DNA from: Kitasatospora paranensis
GTDB lineage: Bacteria; Actinomycetota; Actinomycetes; Streptomycetales; Streptomycetaceae
DNA: 64,000 nt
Direction: 5' to 3'
Assembly (NCBI RefSeq): GCF_039544005.1
Contig: NZ_BAABKV010000001.1
Coordinates: 6,510,001-6,574,000 of the forward strand
Under the pieces are notes generated by a model. The model ran no database searches. It was not told the origin of the DNA and was given only the letters and a program-made list of their open reading frames with translations. Every line of letters begins with the position of its first letter. Position 1 is the first letter of the stretch. This document shows positions 10,854-19,300 of the stretch, piece by piece. A program made the position numbers and the translations under genes.

Positions 10854-13073
10854 GTGACCGTGCTGCAGACCGCCCCGATCCCGCTCCCCGAGGCGCGTCC
10901 GGCGCCCGACGACACCGCGCGGCTGCTGTCCGGCCGGCACCACGACCCGCATGCCGTGCTGGGCGCCCATCCGGTCGGGGACGGCACCGCGGTACGGGTG
11001 CTGCGGCCCGGCGCGGTGGGGGTGGACCTGCTCACCGCCGGCGGCGCCGTGCCGCTCACCGGCGGCCCGGACGGCCTGTTCACCGTGCTGCTGCCGGCCG
11101 TCGGGCCGCCGGGGTACCGCCTGCGGGTGCGGTATCCCGGCGGCGTGGAGACCGTCCAGGAGGACGGGTACCGGGTGGCGCCGACGCTGGGGGAGCTGGA
11201 TCTGCATCTGATCGCGGAGGGCCGGCACGAGCAGTTGTGGCGGGTGCTGGGTTCGCACCTGCGGGAGGTGGAGGGGATCGCGGGGGTGTCGTTCGCGGTC
11301 TGGGCGCCGAACGCGGCCGGCGTGCGGCTGGTCGGCGACTTCAACCACTGGGACGGCACCGGCCACCCGATGCGCTCCCTCGGCTCCTCCGGCATCTGGG
11401 AACTCTTCGTCCCCGCCCTGCAGGCCGGCACCGTCTACAAGTACGAGATCCGCTCCCGCCACGGCGACGTCCGCCAGAAGGCCGACCCGCTCGCCCGCGC
11501 CGCCCAGTGCCCGCCCGACACCGCCTCCCTGGTCACCGCCTCCACCCACACCTGGAACGACCGGGACTGGATGGAGCGCCGCACCCGCGCCCCCCACCAC
11601 CGCGCCCCGATGTCCGTCTACGAACTCCACCTCGCCTCCTGGCGCCCCGACCTCACCACCTACCGGCAGATCGCCGACGTCCTGCCCGGCTACCTCACCG
11701 CCCTCGGCTTCACCCACGTCGAGTTCATGCCCGTCATGGAACACCCCTTCGGCGGATCCTGGGGCTACCAGGTCTCCGGCTTCTACGCCCCCACCGCCCG
11801 CCTCGGCACCCCCGACGACTTCCGCCACCTCGTCGACACCCTCCACCAGGCCGGCATCGGCGTCATCGTCGACTGGGTCCCCGCCCACTTCCCCAAGGAC
11901 GACTTCGCCCTCGCCCGCTTCGACGGCGAACCCCTCTACGAACCCGCCGACCCACTGCGCGCCGAGCACCCCGACTGGGGCACCCTGGAGTTCGACTACG
12001 GCCGCACCGAGGTCCGCAACTTCCTCGTCGCCAACGCCGTCTACTGGTGCGAGGAGTTCCACGTCGACGGCCTGCGGGTCGACGCCGTCGCCTCGATGCT
12101 CTACCTCGACTACTCCCGCGGGCCCGGTGCCTGGACACCCAACGGGCATGGTGGGAACCAGAACTGGGACGCCGTCCGGTTCCTCCAGGAGATGAACGCC
12201 ACCGTCCACCGGCGCTGCCCCGGGGTGGTCACCATCGCCGAGGAGTCGACCGCCTGGGACGGCGTGACCCGCCCGGCCGACAGCGGCGGCCTCGGCTTCG
12301 ACCTGAAGTGGAACATGGGCTGGATGCACGACTCCCTGCGCTACCTGTCCAAGGAGCCGGTGCACCGCAAGTACCACCACAACGACATCACCTTCTCGAT
12401 GGTCTACGCCTACTCCGAGAACTACGTGCTGCCGATCTCGCACGACGAGGTGGTGCACGGCAAGCAGTCCCTGGTCTCCAAGATGCCCGGCGACTGGTGG
12501 CAGCAGCGCGCCAACCACCGCGCCTACCTCGGCTTCATGTGGGCCCACCCCGGCAAGCAACTCCTCTTCATGGGCCAGGAGTTCGCCCAGGGCGCCGAAT
12601 GGGACCACGAGCAGGGCCCGCAGTGGTGGCTGCTCGACGAGGGGTGGCCGGCCGCCGCCGACCACCGCGGCGTCCAGCAGCTCGTCGGCGACCTCAACGC
12701 CGTCTACCGCACCACCCCCGCCCTCTGGGAGCAGGACACCACCCCCGACGGCTTCCGCTGGCTCGACGCCTCGGATGCGGACGCGAACGTGCTCTCCTTC
12801 GTCCGGTACGCCGCCGACGGCACGCCACTGGTCGCGATCTGCAACTTCTCCCCGGTCGTCCGGCACGGCCACCGGGTCGGCCTGCCGGGAGCGGGCGGGT
12901 GGCGGACGGTCCTGGACACCGACGCGCCCCGCTACGGCGGCGCCGGCGCGGCCGGGACGGCCCTGCACACCGCCGGGCCGAGCCCCTGGCACGGGCTGAC
13001 GCACAGCACCGAGCTGACCCTGCCCCCGCTCGCCACCCTCTGGCTGCAACCGAAGGAGCACGATGGAGCCTGA
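10854..13073 (+). CDS. glgB: 1,4-alpha-glucan branching enzyme
   Basis: GlgB introduces alpha-1,6 branches into alpha-1,4-glucan (GH13_9). The 739-residue protein has an N-terminal extension, a CBM48 domain (GVSFAVWAPNAAGVRLVGDF), MSVYELHLASW, EFMPVMEHPFGGSWGYQ, and the catalytic motifs GLRVDAVASMLY (nucleophile), IAEEST (acid/base) and PISHDEVVHGK. Start GTG 10854 follows GAGAGGA. Its last 11 bases overlap the next gene. About 11165-11330 uses G-ending codons and the flanks use C-ending codons, a second mosaic-like patch like that in glgE. Confidence 0.95.
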   Translation: MTVLQTAPIPLPEARPAPDDTARLLSGRHHDPHAVLGAHPVGDGTAVRVLRPGAVGVDLLTAGGAVPLTGGPDGLFTVLLPAVGPPGYRLRVRYPGGVETVQEDGYRVAPTLGELDLHLIAEGRHEQLWRVLGSHLREVEGIAGVSFAVWAPNAAGVRLVGDFNHWDGTGHPMRSLGSSGIWELFVPALQAGTVYKYEIRSRHGDVRQKADPLARAAQCPPDTASLVTASTHTWNDRDWMERRTRAPHHRAPMSVYELHLASWRPDLTTYRQIADVLPGYLTALGFTHVEFMPVMEHPFGGSWGYQVSGFYAPTARLGTPDDFRHLVDTLHQAGIGVIVDWVPAHFPKDDFALARFDGEPLYEPADPLRAEHPDWGTLEFDYGRTEVRNFLVANAVYWCEEFHVDGLRVDAVASMLYLDYSRGPGAWTPNGHGGNQNWDAVRFLQEMNATVHRRCPGVVTIAEESTAWDGVTRPADSGGLGFDLKWNMGWMHDSLRYLSKEPVHRKYHHNDITFSMVYAYSENYVLPISHDEVVHGKQSLVSKMPGDWWQQRANHRAYLGFMWAHPGKQLLFMGQEFAQGAEWDHEQGPQWWLLDEGWPAAADHRGVQQLVGDLNAVYRTTPALWEQDTTPDGFRWLDASDADANVLSFVRYAADGTPLVAICNFSPVVRHGHRVGLPGAGGWRTVLDTDAPRYGGAGAAGTALHTAGPSPWHGLTHSTELTLPPLATLWLQPKEHDGA

Positions 13074-14427
13074 AACCGCCGCCCGCCTCGTCGGGGCGCA
13101 CCACATCCGGGGCCTGGCACCCCAGGAGCTCGACGAGGCGGCAGCCCACCGGATCGGGTCGGCCTTCGTCGCCCTGACGGGGGCCGACGAGATCGCCGTG
13201 GCCCGCGACATGCGCGGCACCTCCCCGATGCTGGCCGACGCCTTCGCCCGGGGCGTCCTGGAGCACGGCGCCGACGTCGTGGACGCGGGCCCCGGTTCGG
13301 CCGACTACCTGTCCTTCGTGTCCGGGTGCCTCGGCGTCCCCGGCGCCATGGTCACCGCGGGCCATCACCCGGCCGCGTACAACGGCATCACGCTCTGCCG
13401 GGCCGGCGCCGTCCCGGTCGGTGAGGGCAGCGGCCTTGAGCTGATCCGGGCCGCCCTCGCCGGGCCCGCGGCCGCGCGGCCGGCGGCCGTCCCCGGACGT
13501 CGCCGCCGGGTCGCCCTGCTCGACGACTACGCGGCGCGGCTGCGCTCGCTGGTCGACCTATCCGGCCCGCGCCCGGTCAAGGTGGTCGTCGACGCCGGGA
13601 ACGGGATGGCCGGCCTGACGGTGCCGCTGGTGCTCGACCATCCGCTGCTGGAGGTCGTGCCGGTCTACTTCGAGCCGGACGGCGCCTTCCCGAACCACGA
13701 GGCGGATCCGGCGAGGCCGGCCAACGTGGCGGACCTCCGGGCCCGGGTCCGGGCCGAGGGTGCCGACGTGGGGCTGGCGTTCGACGGCGACGGGGACCGC
13801 TGCCTCGCCGTGGACGAGCGGGGCGAGGCGGTACCGGCGTCGTCGGTGCTCGCCCTGGTGGCCTCCCGGCTGCTGGCCGACGAGCCCGGTGCCCGGGTGG
13901 TGCACGACCTGCTCACCTCCCGGTCGGCGATCGAGGTGATCGAGGAGCGGGGCGGGGTGCCGGTGCGCTCCCGGGTCGGCCGCCCCTTCGTGAAGGCGCT
14001 GATGGCCGAACACGGTGCGGTCCTCGGCGGTGAGCACTCCGGGCGCTACTACTTCCGGGACTTCTGGTGCGCGGAGACCGGGATGCTCGCGGCGCTGCAC
14101 CTCCTGGCGGAGCTGTCCGCGACCGGCCGGCCGCTGTCGGAGCTGGTGAGCGGCTGCGTCCGGTACGCGGCCTCGGCGGAGATCGAGCTGGTGGTGCCGG
14201 ACCCGGTGGCGGCGATGGTGCGGGTGGAGCGTTCCCTCGGCGACGCGGCCGCGGCGACGGACCGGCTGGACGGCCTGACGGCGTCCTTCGCCGACGGCTC
14301 CTGGTTCAACCTCCGGGCGTCCGGCACCGCACCGGTGCTGCGGCTGAACGCCGAGGCGCCGGACGAGGGCGGGCTCGGCCGGCTGCGCAACGCCGTGCTG
14401 CGGGCGGCCACCCGGCCGGTGCGCTGA
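13063..14427 (+). CDS. Phosphohexomutase (PGM/PMM) homologue lacking the catalytic serine
   Basis: A 454-residue alpha-D-phosphohexomutase with all four domains visible: the N-terminal RG motif (HHIRGLAPQE in place of YDxRG), FDGDGDRCLAVD (metal loop), GGEHSGRYYF (sugar loop) and a C-terminal phosphate loop. The phosphoserine loop, normally TASHNP, reads TAGHHP (13356-13373), so the phosphorylated Ser is Gly and the Asn is His. The phosphate loop reads ASGTAP where RxSGTEP is usual. These changes occur in an intact frame with no homopolymer problem. ATG 13063 overlaps glgB by 11 bases. By context it would handle glucose-1-phosphate, but it may be inactive, altered or regulatory. Confidence 0.85.
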   Translation: MEPETAARLVGAHHIRGLAPQELDEAAAHRIGSAFVALTGADEIAVARDMRGTSPMLADAFARGVLEHGADVVDAGPGSADYLSFVSGCLGVPGAMVTAGHHPAAYNGITLCRAGAVPVGEGSGLELIRAALAGPAAARPAAVPGRRRRVALLDDYAARLRSLVDLSGPRPVKVVVDAGNGMAGLTVPLVLDHPLLEVVPVYFEPDGAFPNHEADPARPANVADLRARVRAEGADVGLAFDGDGDRCLAVDERGEAVPASSVLALVASRLLADEPGARVVHDLLTSRSAIEVIEERGGVPVRSRVGRPFVKALMAEHGAVLGGEHSGRYYFRDFWCAETGMLAALHLLAELSATGRPLSELVSGCVRYAASAEIELVVPDPVAAMVRVERSLGDAAAATDRLDGLTASFADGSWFNLRASGTAPVLRLNAEAPDEGGLGRLRNAVLRAATRPVR

Positions 14428-14467
14428 CGGCGCCGCGGACCGCCGGGCCGGGCGTGCCGGGCCGGGG

Positions 14468-14500
14468 CCGGGACGGGCGAGCGGGTCTCGCCCGTCCCGG
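14468..14500. terminator. Bidirectional hairpin between convergent genes
   Basis: A perfect 14-bp stem (CCGGGACGGGCGAG with its complement) and loop CGGGT lie between the mutase stop (14427) and the stop of the HTH-TPR gene (14546). There is no T tract, as usual in streptomycetes. It can serve both converging transcripts. Confidence 0.75.
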
Positions 14501-14545
14501 TCCGCGGACGTCGGTGCGTGTCCGGCGGGATCCGGTGGTCATGCC

Positions 14546-15898
14546 TCAGTTGACCCCGGGCGAGATGACCGCGCCGGTGGCCGTCGACAGGCCCCGCAGG
14601 CCGACGCTGGTCAGCGCCCGCCGGTAGGCGGCCAGTGCCTCGGCGGTGTGGCCGAACTGCTGCCAGAGGTCGCCGACCTGCCGCCACACCTCGCCGGAGC
14701 TGCGGTTGTTGCTGAGCTGGGCGAGCTGGCGCTCGACCGCGCGGAGGGTCGCGACGGCGTTGTCCGGGTGGCCGCCCAGGTACTGGGCCTCGGCGAGGAT
14801 CACCCGGGCCTTGGCGGACTCCCAGCGCGGCTCGGCGCGCAGCAGGCCGAGCGCGCGGTTCGCGTGGCCCGCCGCCTCGTCGTACCGGCGCTGGTGGACG
14901 GCGAGCTGGGCGAGACCGGTCTCGTTCCACGCCTGCTCGGCCGCGGTGCCGGCCTCCAGCAGGGCGAGCTGGGACTCGTCCAGCAGGGTCTGGGCGCGCT
15001 CCAGGTCGGGGGAGTCGGAATCCATGATGAGCCGGGCGTAGACGCCCTTGAGCAGGGCCTGGTGGCGGACGTTGTCGGTCTCGGCCATCAGCATCAGCGC
15101 CCGCTCGGTCAGCGTCAGCGCCTCGTCGAGGCGGCCGCGGGACTTGGCGACCATCGCGGCGTTCCAGTACACCGAGCCGCGGGCGACCCGGGATCCGGTC
15201 TGCTCGGCGACCACCATGAGGCGGGCGGCCACCAGGTTGGCCTGGCCGAGGTCGCCGCGCTCGCTGTAGCAGCCGATGAGGGTGGCGCCGAGCTGGATGT
15301 GGTCGTCGGTGATGTCGAGCCCGAGGGAGTCGAGCTTGCGCATCGCGCGCTCGCCGACCTCGACACTCATGATCTGGTCGCCGGACTCCCGGTAGCAGCG
15401 GCAGAGGGCGACCGCGATCTGCGCCCACTGGGCGGAGCCCGCAACGGTGTTCGGGTCCTCGTAGAGGGTGGTCAGCAGCTGTATGGCGGCCTCCAGCCGG
15501 CCCAGCTTCTCGAAGGCCAGGGCCTGGCCGAGGCGGGCGCGGAAGACCATGGTCTCGCTGAGCAGCGGGGCGGATGCCAGTGCCTCGCTGTACGACTGCA
15601 GGGCCTCGCCGTTGGATCCGTTGCGCATGGCCATGTCGCCGAAGGCGACCTTGAGTTCGAGCTCCTTGACGGTGGCGTCGTCGTGGCCGGTGCGCAGGTA
15701 CTCCACGGAGCATCCGACCCGCTCGGCCAGGCTCCTGAGCACGGTCTCCGAGGGCGCCCGCTTCCCGGTCTCGATCAGGGAGACGTAGCTGACCGAGATG
15801 TCCTCGGAGGCCAGGTCCTGCTGGTTGAGGCCGCGCTTCAGCCGCAGCTCGCGCAGACGCTGCCCGATTCCGCTCGTCCCACTCTGCGTCTGGTCCAT
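14546..15898 (-). CDS. HTH (XRE) regulator with C-terminal TPR domain, RRNPP-like architecture
   Basis: A 450-residue protein with an N-terminal XRE helix-turn-helix (about residues 11-65: LRELRLKRGLNQQDLASEDI then SYVSLIETGKRAPS) followed by roughly 380 residues of repeating helical pairs rich in A/L/E of TPR type (e.g. GQALAFEKLGRLEAAIQLL, EALTLTERALMLMAE, AEALAAYRRAL). This HTH plus TPR layout is that of RRNPP peptide-sensing regulators, though many actinobacterial XRE-TPR proteins have no known ligand. ATG 15898 follows GGAGA at a good distance. It is divergent from a small secreted-peptide gene and glgM, with paired palindromes between them. Ligand and targets are inferred, not shown. 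Confidence 0.88.
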   Translation of the reverse strand: MDQTQSGTSGIGQRLRELRLKRGLNQQDLASEDISVSYVSLIETGKRAPSETVLRSLAERVGCSVEYLRTGHDDATVKELELKVAFGDMAMRNGSNGEALQSYSEALASAPLLSETMVFRARLGQALAFEKLGRLEAAIQLLTTLYEDPNTVAGSAQWAQIAVALCRCYRESGDQIMSVEVGERAMRKLDSLGLDITDDHIQLGATLIGCYSERGDLGQANLVAARLMVVAEQTGSRVARGSVYWNAAMVAKSRGRLDEALTLTERALMLMAETDNVRHQALLKGVYARLIMDSDSPDLERAQTLLDESQLALLEAGTAAEQAWNETGLAQLAVHQRRYDEAAGHANRALGLLRAEPRWESAKARVILAEAQYLGGHPDNAVATLRAVERQLAQLSNNRSSGEVWRQVGDLWQQFGHTAEALAAYRRALTSVGLRGLSTATGAVISPGVN

Positions 15899-15931
15899 GT
15901 ATCCATCTCCGAGAGGGTTATGTGGCTTCCC

Positions 15932-15960
15932 GTTTTACAGGACTCGTCGAATCGGGCCAA
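15932..15960 (-). promoter_or_regulatory. Candidate promoter of the HTH-TPR gene
   Basis: On the minus strand TTGGCC (15960-15955) and TAAAAC (15937-15932) are separated by exactly 17 bases, 34 bases before the start codon. Each hexamer matches the vegetative consensus at four of six positions. Confidence 0.45.
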
Positions 15961-16082
15961 GCGGCTCGGTCAGCTTTGTTGCTCGGCGGTGTCAAATCCG
16001 CCTTTGTGCCGGGTTCGGAGGTTTCGAAAGAGGGTTGACATGACGTTGTACTCCTGGTGTGCGATCGTTCGCCGCGGAATGA

Positions 16083-16122
16083 TTGACAGGATCTGTCACA
16101 CAGGATTGACTCATGGTGTCAA
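16083..16122. promoter_or_regulatory. Paired palindromic operators upstream of the small-peptide gene
   Basis: Two dyads of identical design, TTGACA-N5-TGTCAC (16083-16099) and TTGACT-N5-TGTCAA (16106-16122), have centres 23 bp apart, about two helical turns. Isolated half-sites TGTCAA (15990-15995, with a weak TTGCTC partner at the same N5 spacing) and TTGACA (16035-16040) lie upstream. They sit between the divergent HTH-TPR and peptide genes and so are candidate autoregulatory operators. The TTGACA hexamers could also be -35 elements, but I see no convincing -10 at the right distance. Confidence 0.6.
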
Positions 16123-16148
16123 CTCGTCTCCCCGGAAGGCCCCGACCG

Positions 16149-16328
16149 ATGTCCAAGACCCTGATCGCCCGCTTCTCCGCCGTCCTGCTGGCCGCCGGCC
16201 TGGCCCTGTGGGTCGCCCCGGTCTGGGGTGCCGGCGCCGCACCGGTGGTCCTCGCCGACGGCCCCGCCCCCACTGCCACCCCGACCCCGACCGGCACTTC
16301 GGGGCCCGGCACCGGCGAGTGCTGCTGA
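16149..16328 (+). CDS. Small secreted peptide precursor, translationally coupled to glgM
   Basis: A 59-residue peptide with a Sec-type signal: basic MSKTLIARF, hydrophobic SAVLLAAGLALWVA, and a small-residue region GAGAAP. The remaining tail is Pro/Thr/Gly-rich (PTATPTPTGTSGPGTGE) and ends in two cysteines. ATG 16149 is chosen for its GGAAGG site and because the in-frame ATG 16113 lies inside the second palindrome. The stop is 2 bases from the glgM start. The position facing an HTH-TPR regulator suggests a signalling propeptide; alternatives are a secreted structural or redox peptide, or simply a coupling ORF. I recognise no family. Confidence 0.6.
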   Translation: MSKTLIARFSAVLLAAGLALWVAPVWGAGAAPVVLADGPAPTATPTPTGTSGPGTGECC

Positions 16329-16330
16329 CC

Positions 16331-17526
16331 ATGCGCATCGACCTGCTGACCAGGGAGTACCCGCCCGAGGTGTACGGCGGCGCCGGCGTCCACGCGGCCG
16401 AGCTCACCCGCGCGATGCGGCGGCTCGCCGACGTCCGGGTCCGCTGCCTCGGCGGGCCGAGGACGAGCCCGGCACCACCGCCTACCGCGTCCCGCGGGAC
16501 TTCCGCGACGCCAATCCGGCCCTGGGCCACCTGGCCGCCGACCTGCTCATGGCGGCCGACTGCGCGGGCGCGGACGTGGTGCACAGCCACACCTGGTACG
16601 CCAACGCGGCCGGTCACACCGCCGCGCTACTGCACGGCGTGCCGCACGTGATGACCATGCACAGCCTGGAGCCGCTGCGTCCCTGGAAGGCCGAGCAGCT
16701 CGGCGGCGGCTACGCGTTGTCCGGCTGGATGGAGCGCTCGGCCGTGGCGGCCGCCGACGCCGTGATCGCCGTCTCCCGGGCCATGCGCGACGACGTCCTC
16801 GCGGTCTATCCCGAGGTCGCGCCGGAGCGGGTGCGCGTGATCCACAACGGTATCGACACCGCCGTCCACCGGCCGGACGCGTCGGGCGACGCGCTCCGGC
16901 GGTTCGGCCTCGACCCCGATCTGCCGATCGTCCTGTTCGTCGGCCGGGTGACCCGCCAGAAGGGCCTGCCGCACCTGCTCCGCGCCGCCTTCGACATCCA
17001 TCCGAAGGCACAGCTCGTGCTCTGCTGCGGGCAGCCGGACACCCCGGAGATCGGCGCCGAAGTCGCCTCTCTGGTCAATGAGTTGAGTGCCGTGCGCGAG
17101 GGTGTCCGGCGGATCGACGGGATGCTCCCCGCGGCCGACCTGCGCCAGTTGCTCAGCAGTGCCACGGTCTTCGTCTGCCCGTCCCTCTACGAGCCGATGG
17201 GCATCGTGAACCTGGAGGCGATGGCCTGCGCGACGGCCGTGGTGGCGACCGCCGTCGGCGGCATCCCGGAGGTCGTCGAGGACGGCGTCACCGGTCTGCT
17301 GGTCCCGTACGACCGGCTCCCGGACGGCACCGGCGAGCCGGCCGACCCCGACCGGCTCGCGGCCGACCTGGCGGATGCCGTGAACGCGCTGCTGGACGAC
17401 CCGGCGAGGGCGGAGCGGTTCGGCCGGGCCGGCCGCGAGCGGGCCGAGCTGCTGTTCTCCTGGGACCGGGTCGCCGAGCGGACCCTGGCCGTCCATCAGG
17501 GCCTGATCGGAGGGGGAACGCGTTGA
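16331..17526 (+). CDS. glgM: GT4 glycosyltransferase, GlgM/GlgA actinobacterial type, apparent frameshift
   Basis: A GT-B fold enzyme of about 398 residues of the actinobacterial 'glycogen synthase' family, whose mycobacterial member GlgM makes maltose-1-phosphate from ADP-glucose and glucose-1-phosphate. Signatures are LLTREYPPEVYGGAGVHAAEL, VVHSHTWYAN, VIHNGIDT, LFVGRVTRQKGL and the donor-binding CPSLYEPMGIVNLEAMAC. The frame breaks near 16459 (GGGCCGAGG); adding one G restores GGPEDEPGTTAYRVP. It starts 2 bases after the small-peptide stop. Together with GlgE and GlgB it supports a GlgE-pathway glucan route independent of trehalose. GlgM and linear glucan synthase roles cannot be separated by eye. 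Confidence 0.85.
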
Positions 17527-17907
17527 CAACGGCCTTGACGCGATGAAGGCCGGAATTTGACGGGGATTGCATGATGCTTCGTCATATCGCCGACAGGACT
17601 GTGGAACAACGGATCTCCAGGGTCCTTTCGGCGCGGTGCGGAAATGCCGGTCGCGAGCCCGTCGCGGCCGGCTCCGCGCATCGGCGGGCCGCGGGGGACT
17701 TCCCCGTTCGCCCGTGCTCCGGTCGTCCGTGCTCCGGTCGTCCGTGCTCCGGTCGTCCGTGGCCTGGTCGTCCGTGGTCCGGTGGCGCGCGGTCCGGAGG
17801 GTCGGCCGCGTGACCTTCGCCGCGGGCGCTCGTTGGTGCAGGGCGGGTGGTGTCACCCGGCCGGGTGGTTCCGCCGGGGCGGTCCGGGGTCGAGGCTGGC
17901 GTGGCGG
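17527..17907. other. Intergenic region holding a 15-bp tandem repeat
   Basis: This stretch between glgM and the iron box has no ORF with credible coding character; overlapping frames exist only because of the repeat and GC bias. Its main content is the minisatellite at 17713-17802. I see no clear terminator for glgM. Confidence 0.5.
17713..17802. repeat. Tandem repeat, 15-bp unit, about six copies
   Basis: Three perfect copies of CGTGCTCCGGTCGTC (17713-17757) are followed by three decaying copies (17758-17772, 17773-17787, 17788-17802). A unit divisible by three keeps any overlapping frame open and makes false ORFs on both strands. Perfect 5' copies and degenerate 3' copies suggest recent expansion by slippage. 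Confidence 0.85.
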
Positions 17908-17926
17908 TAAACTTAGGCTTACCTAA
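17908..17926. promoter_or_regulatory. Iron box (DmdR1/IdeR-type) upstream of the aminotransferase
   Basis: Positions 17908-17926 match the actinobacterial DtxR-family 19-mer TTAGGTTAGGCTAACCTAA at 15 of 19 positions, with the right half TTAGGCTTACCTAA almost perfect. It lies 20 bases before the GTG start, where a repressor would block transcription under iron sufficiency. Confidence 0.85.
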
Positions 17927-17946
17927 CTTTGAGGGAGAGCCTGCCC

Positions 17947-19300
17947 GTGAGCCCCACCGTGGACGCCGCCGCCCCCGCCGGCGACGCCATCCTGCGCCGC
18001 CAGCGCATCCGCGAATCGGCCGCCCGCACCTACGCCCGGTCGTTCCCGATCGTCCCCGTCCGGGCGCACGGCATGACGGTCGAGGGGGCCGACGGGCGGC
18101 GGTACCTCGACTGCCTCTCCGGGGCCGGCACCCTCGTCCTCGGCCACAACCACCCGGTCGTGCTGGCCGCCATCCGCCGCACCCTGGACAGCGGCGCCCC
18201 GCTCCACCTGCTCGACCTCGCCACCGCGGAGAAGGACGACTTCACCACCGCCCTGTTCGAGTCGCTGCCGCCCGCCTTCGCCGACCGCGCCCGGGTGCAC
18301 TTCTGCGGCCCGGCCGGCACCGACGCCGTCGAGGCCGCGCTCAAGCTCATGCGCACCGCGACCGGCCGCCGCGGCGCACTCGCCTTCACCGGCGCCTACC
18401 ACGGCATGACGGCCGGCGCCCTCGCCGTCACCGGCTCCGTCACCGCCGCACCCCCGCCCGCGGGGACGTCACCCGGCTGCCCTACCCCTACCCGTACCGC
18501 TGCCCCTTCGGGGTCGGCGGCCGACTCGGTGCGGAGCTCTCCGCGACCTACACCGAGCGGCTGCTCGACGACCCGTCCGGCGGCGTCGACGCGCCCGCGG
18601 CGATGATCCTGGAGGCCGTCCAGGGGAGGGCGGTGTCGTCCCCGCCCCCGACGACTGGCTGCGGGCGATGCGCCGGATCACCGCCGAGCGCGGCATCCCG
18701 CTGATCGTCGACGAGGTGCAGACCGGCGTCGGCCGCACCGGCGCCATGTGGGCCGTCGAGCACAGCGGCATCACCCCCGACGCCATGGTGCTCTCCAAGG
18801 CCATCGGCGGCAGCCTGCCGCTCGCCGTCGTGGTCTACCGCGAGGAGTACGACGCCTGGCAGCCCGGCGCGCACACCGGCACCTTCCGCGGCAACACCCT
18901 CGCCATGGCCGCCGGCGCCGCCACCCTGCGGTACGTCGCGGCCCACGGCCTGGTCGCGCGCTCTGCCGAACTCGGCGCCCGGATGACCGCACGGCTCGCC
19001 GCGCTGCGCGACCGGCTGCCGGTGGTCGGCGACGTCCGCGGCCGCGGGCTGATGATGGGCGTCGAACTCGTCGACCCGGCCGGCACCCCGGATGCCTGCG
19101 GCGCGCTGCCCGCCGACCCTGCCCTCGCCGTCCGGGTCCGCGAAGCCTGCCTGCGCCGCGGCCTGATCGTCGAACTCGGCGGCCGGCACGACACCGTGCT
19201 GCGCCTGCTGCCGCCGCTGACCATCACCGACGAGCAGGCCGAGGCCGTGCTCGACCGGCTCGCCGACGCCGTCGAGGCCGCCGCCCGGTCCGCGGCGTGA
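17947..19300 (+). CDS. Diaminobutyrate--2-oxoglutarate aminotransferase-like (class III PLP), two apparent frameshifts
   Basis: A class III aminotransferase of about 451 residues, closest by motif to enzymes forming L-2,4-diaminobutyrate from aspartate semialdehyde. It shows LSGAGTLVLGHNHP, FCGPAGTDAVEAALKL, TGAYHGMTAGAL, ILEAVQGEGG, LIVDEVQTGVGRTG and the PLP-lysine segment VLSKAIGGSLPLAV. Two breaks occur, in the C run 18451-18455 and the G run 18623-18626; one added base at each restores the protein. GTG 17947 has GGGAG upstream. It overlaps the decarboxylase start (GTGA), and the pair would yield 1,3-diaminopropane. Regulated by the iron box at 17908. Confidence 0.87.

Noticed and set aside
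16113..16148. Upstream in-frame start ATG 16113 for the small peptide
   Set aside because: It lies inside the second palindrome and would add a Pro/Arg-rich stretch before the signal sequence; ATG 16149 has a good GGAAGG site.
17567..17926. Repeat-containing ORFs over the 15-bp minisatellite (e.g. VLRSS repeats)
   Set aside because: Open frames on both strands arise because the unit length is a multiple of three; there is no supporting ribosome site or family and the iron box lies within the ORF.
17947..19300. Treating the aminotransferase as a decayed pseudogene because of two frameshifts
   Set aside because: Both breaks are single missing bases in C or G runs and the protein is otherwise fully conserved; the same error type occurs in housekeeping genes of the window.
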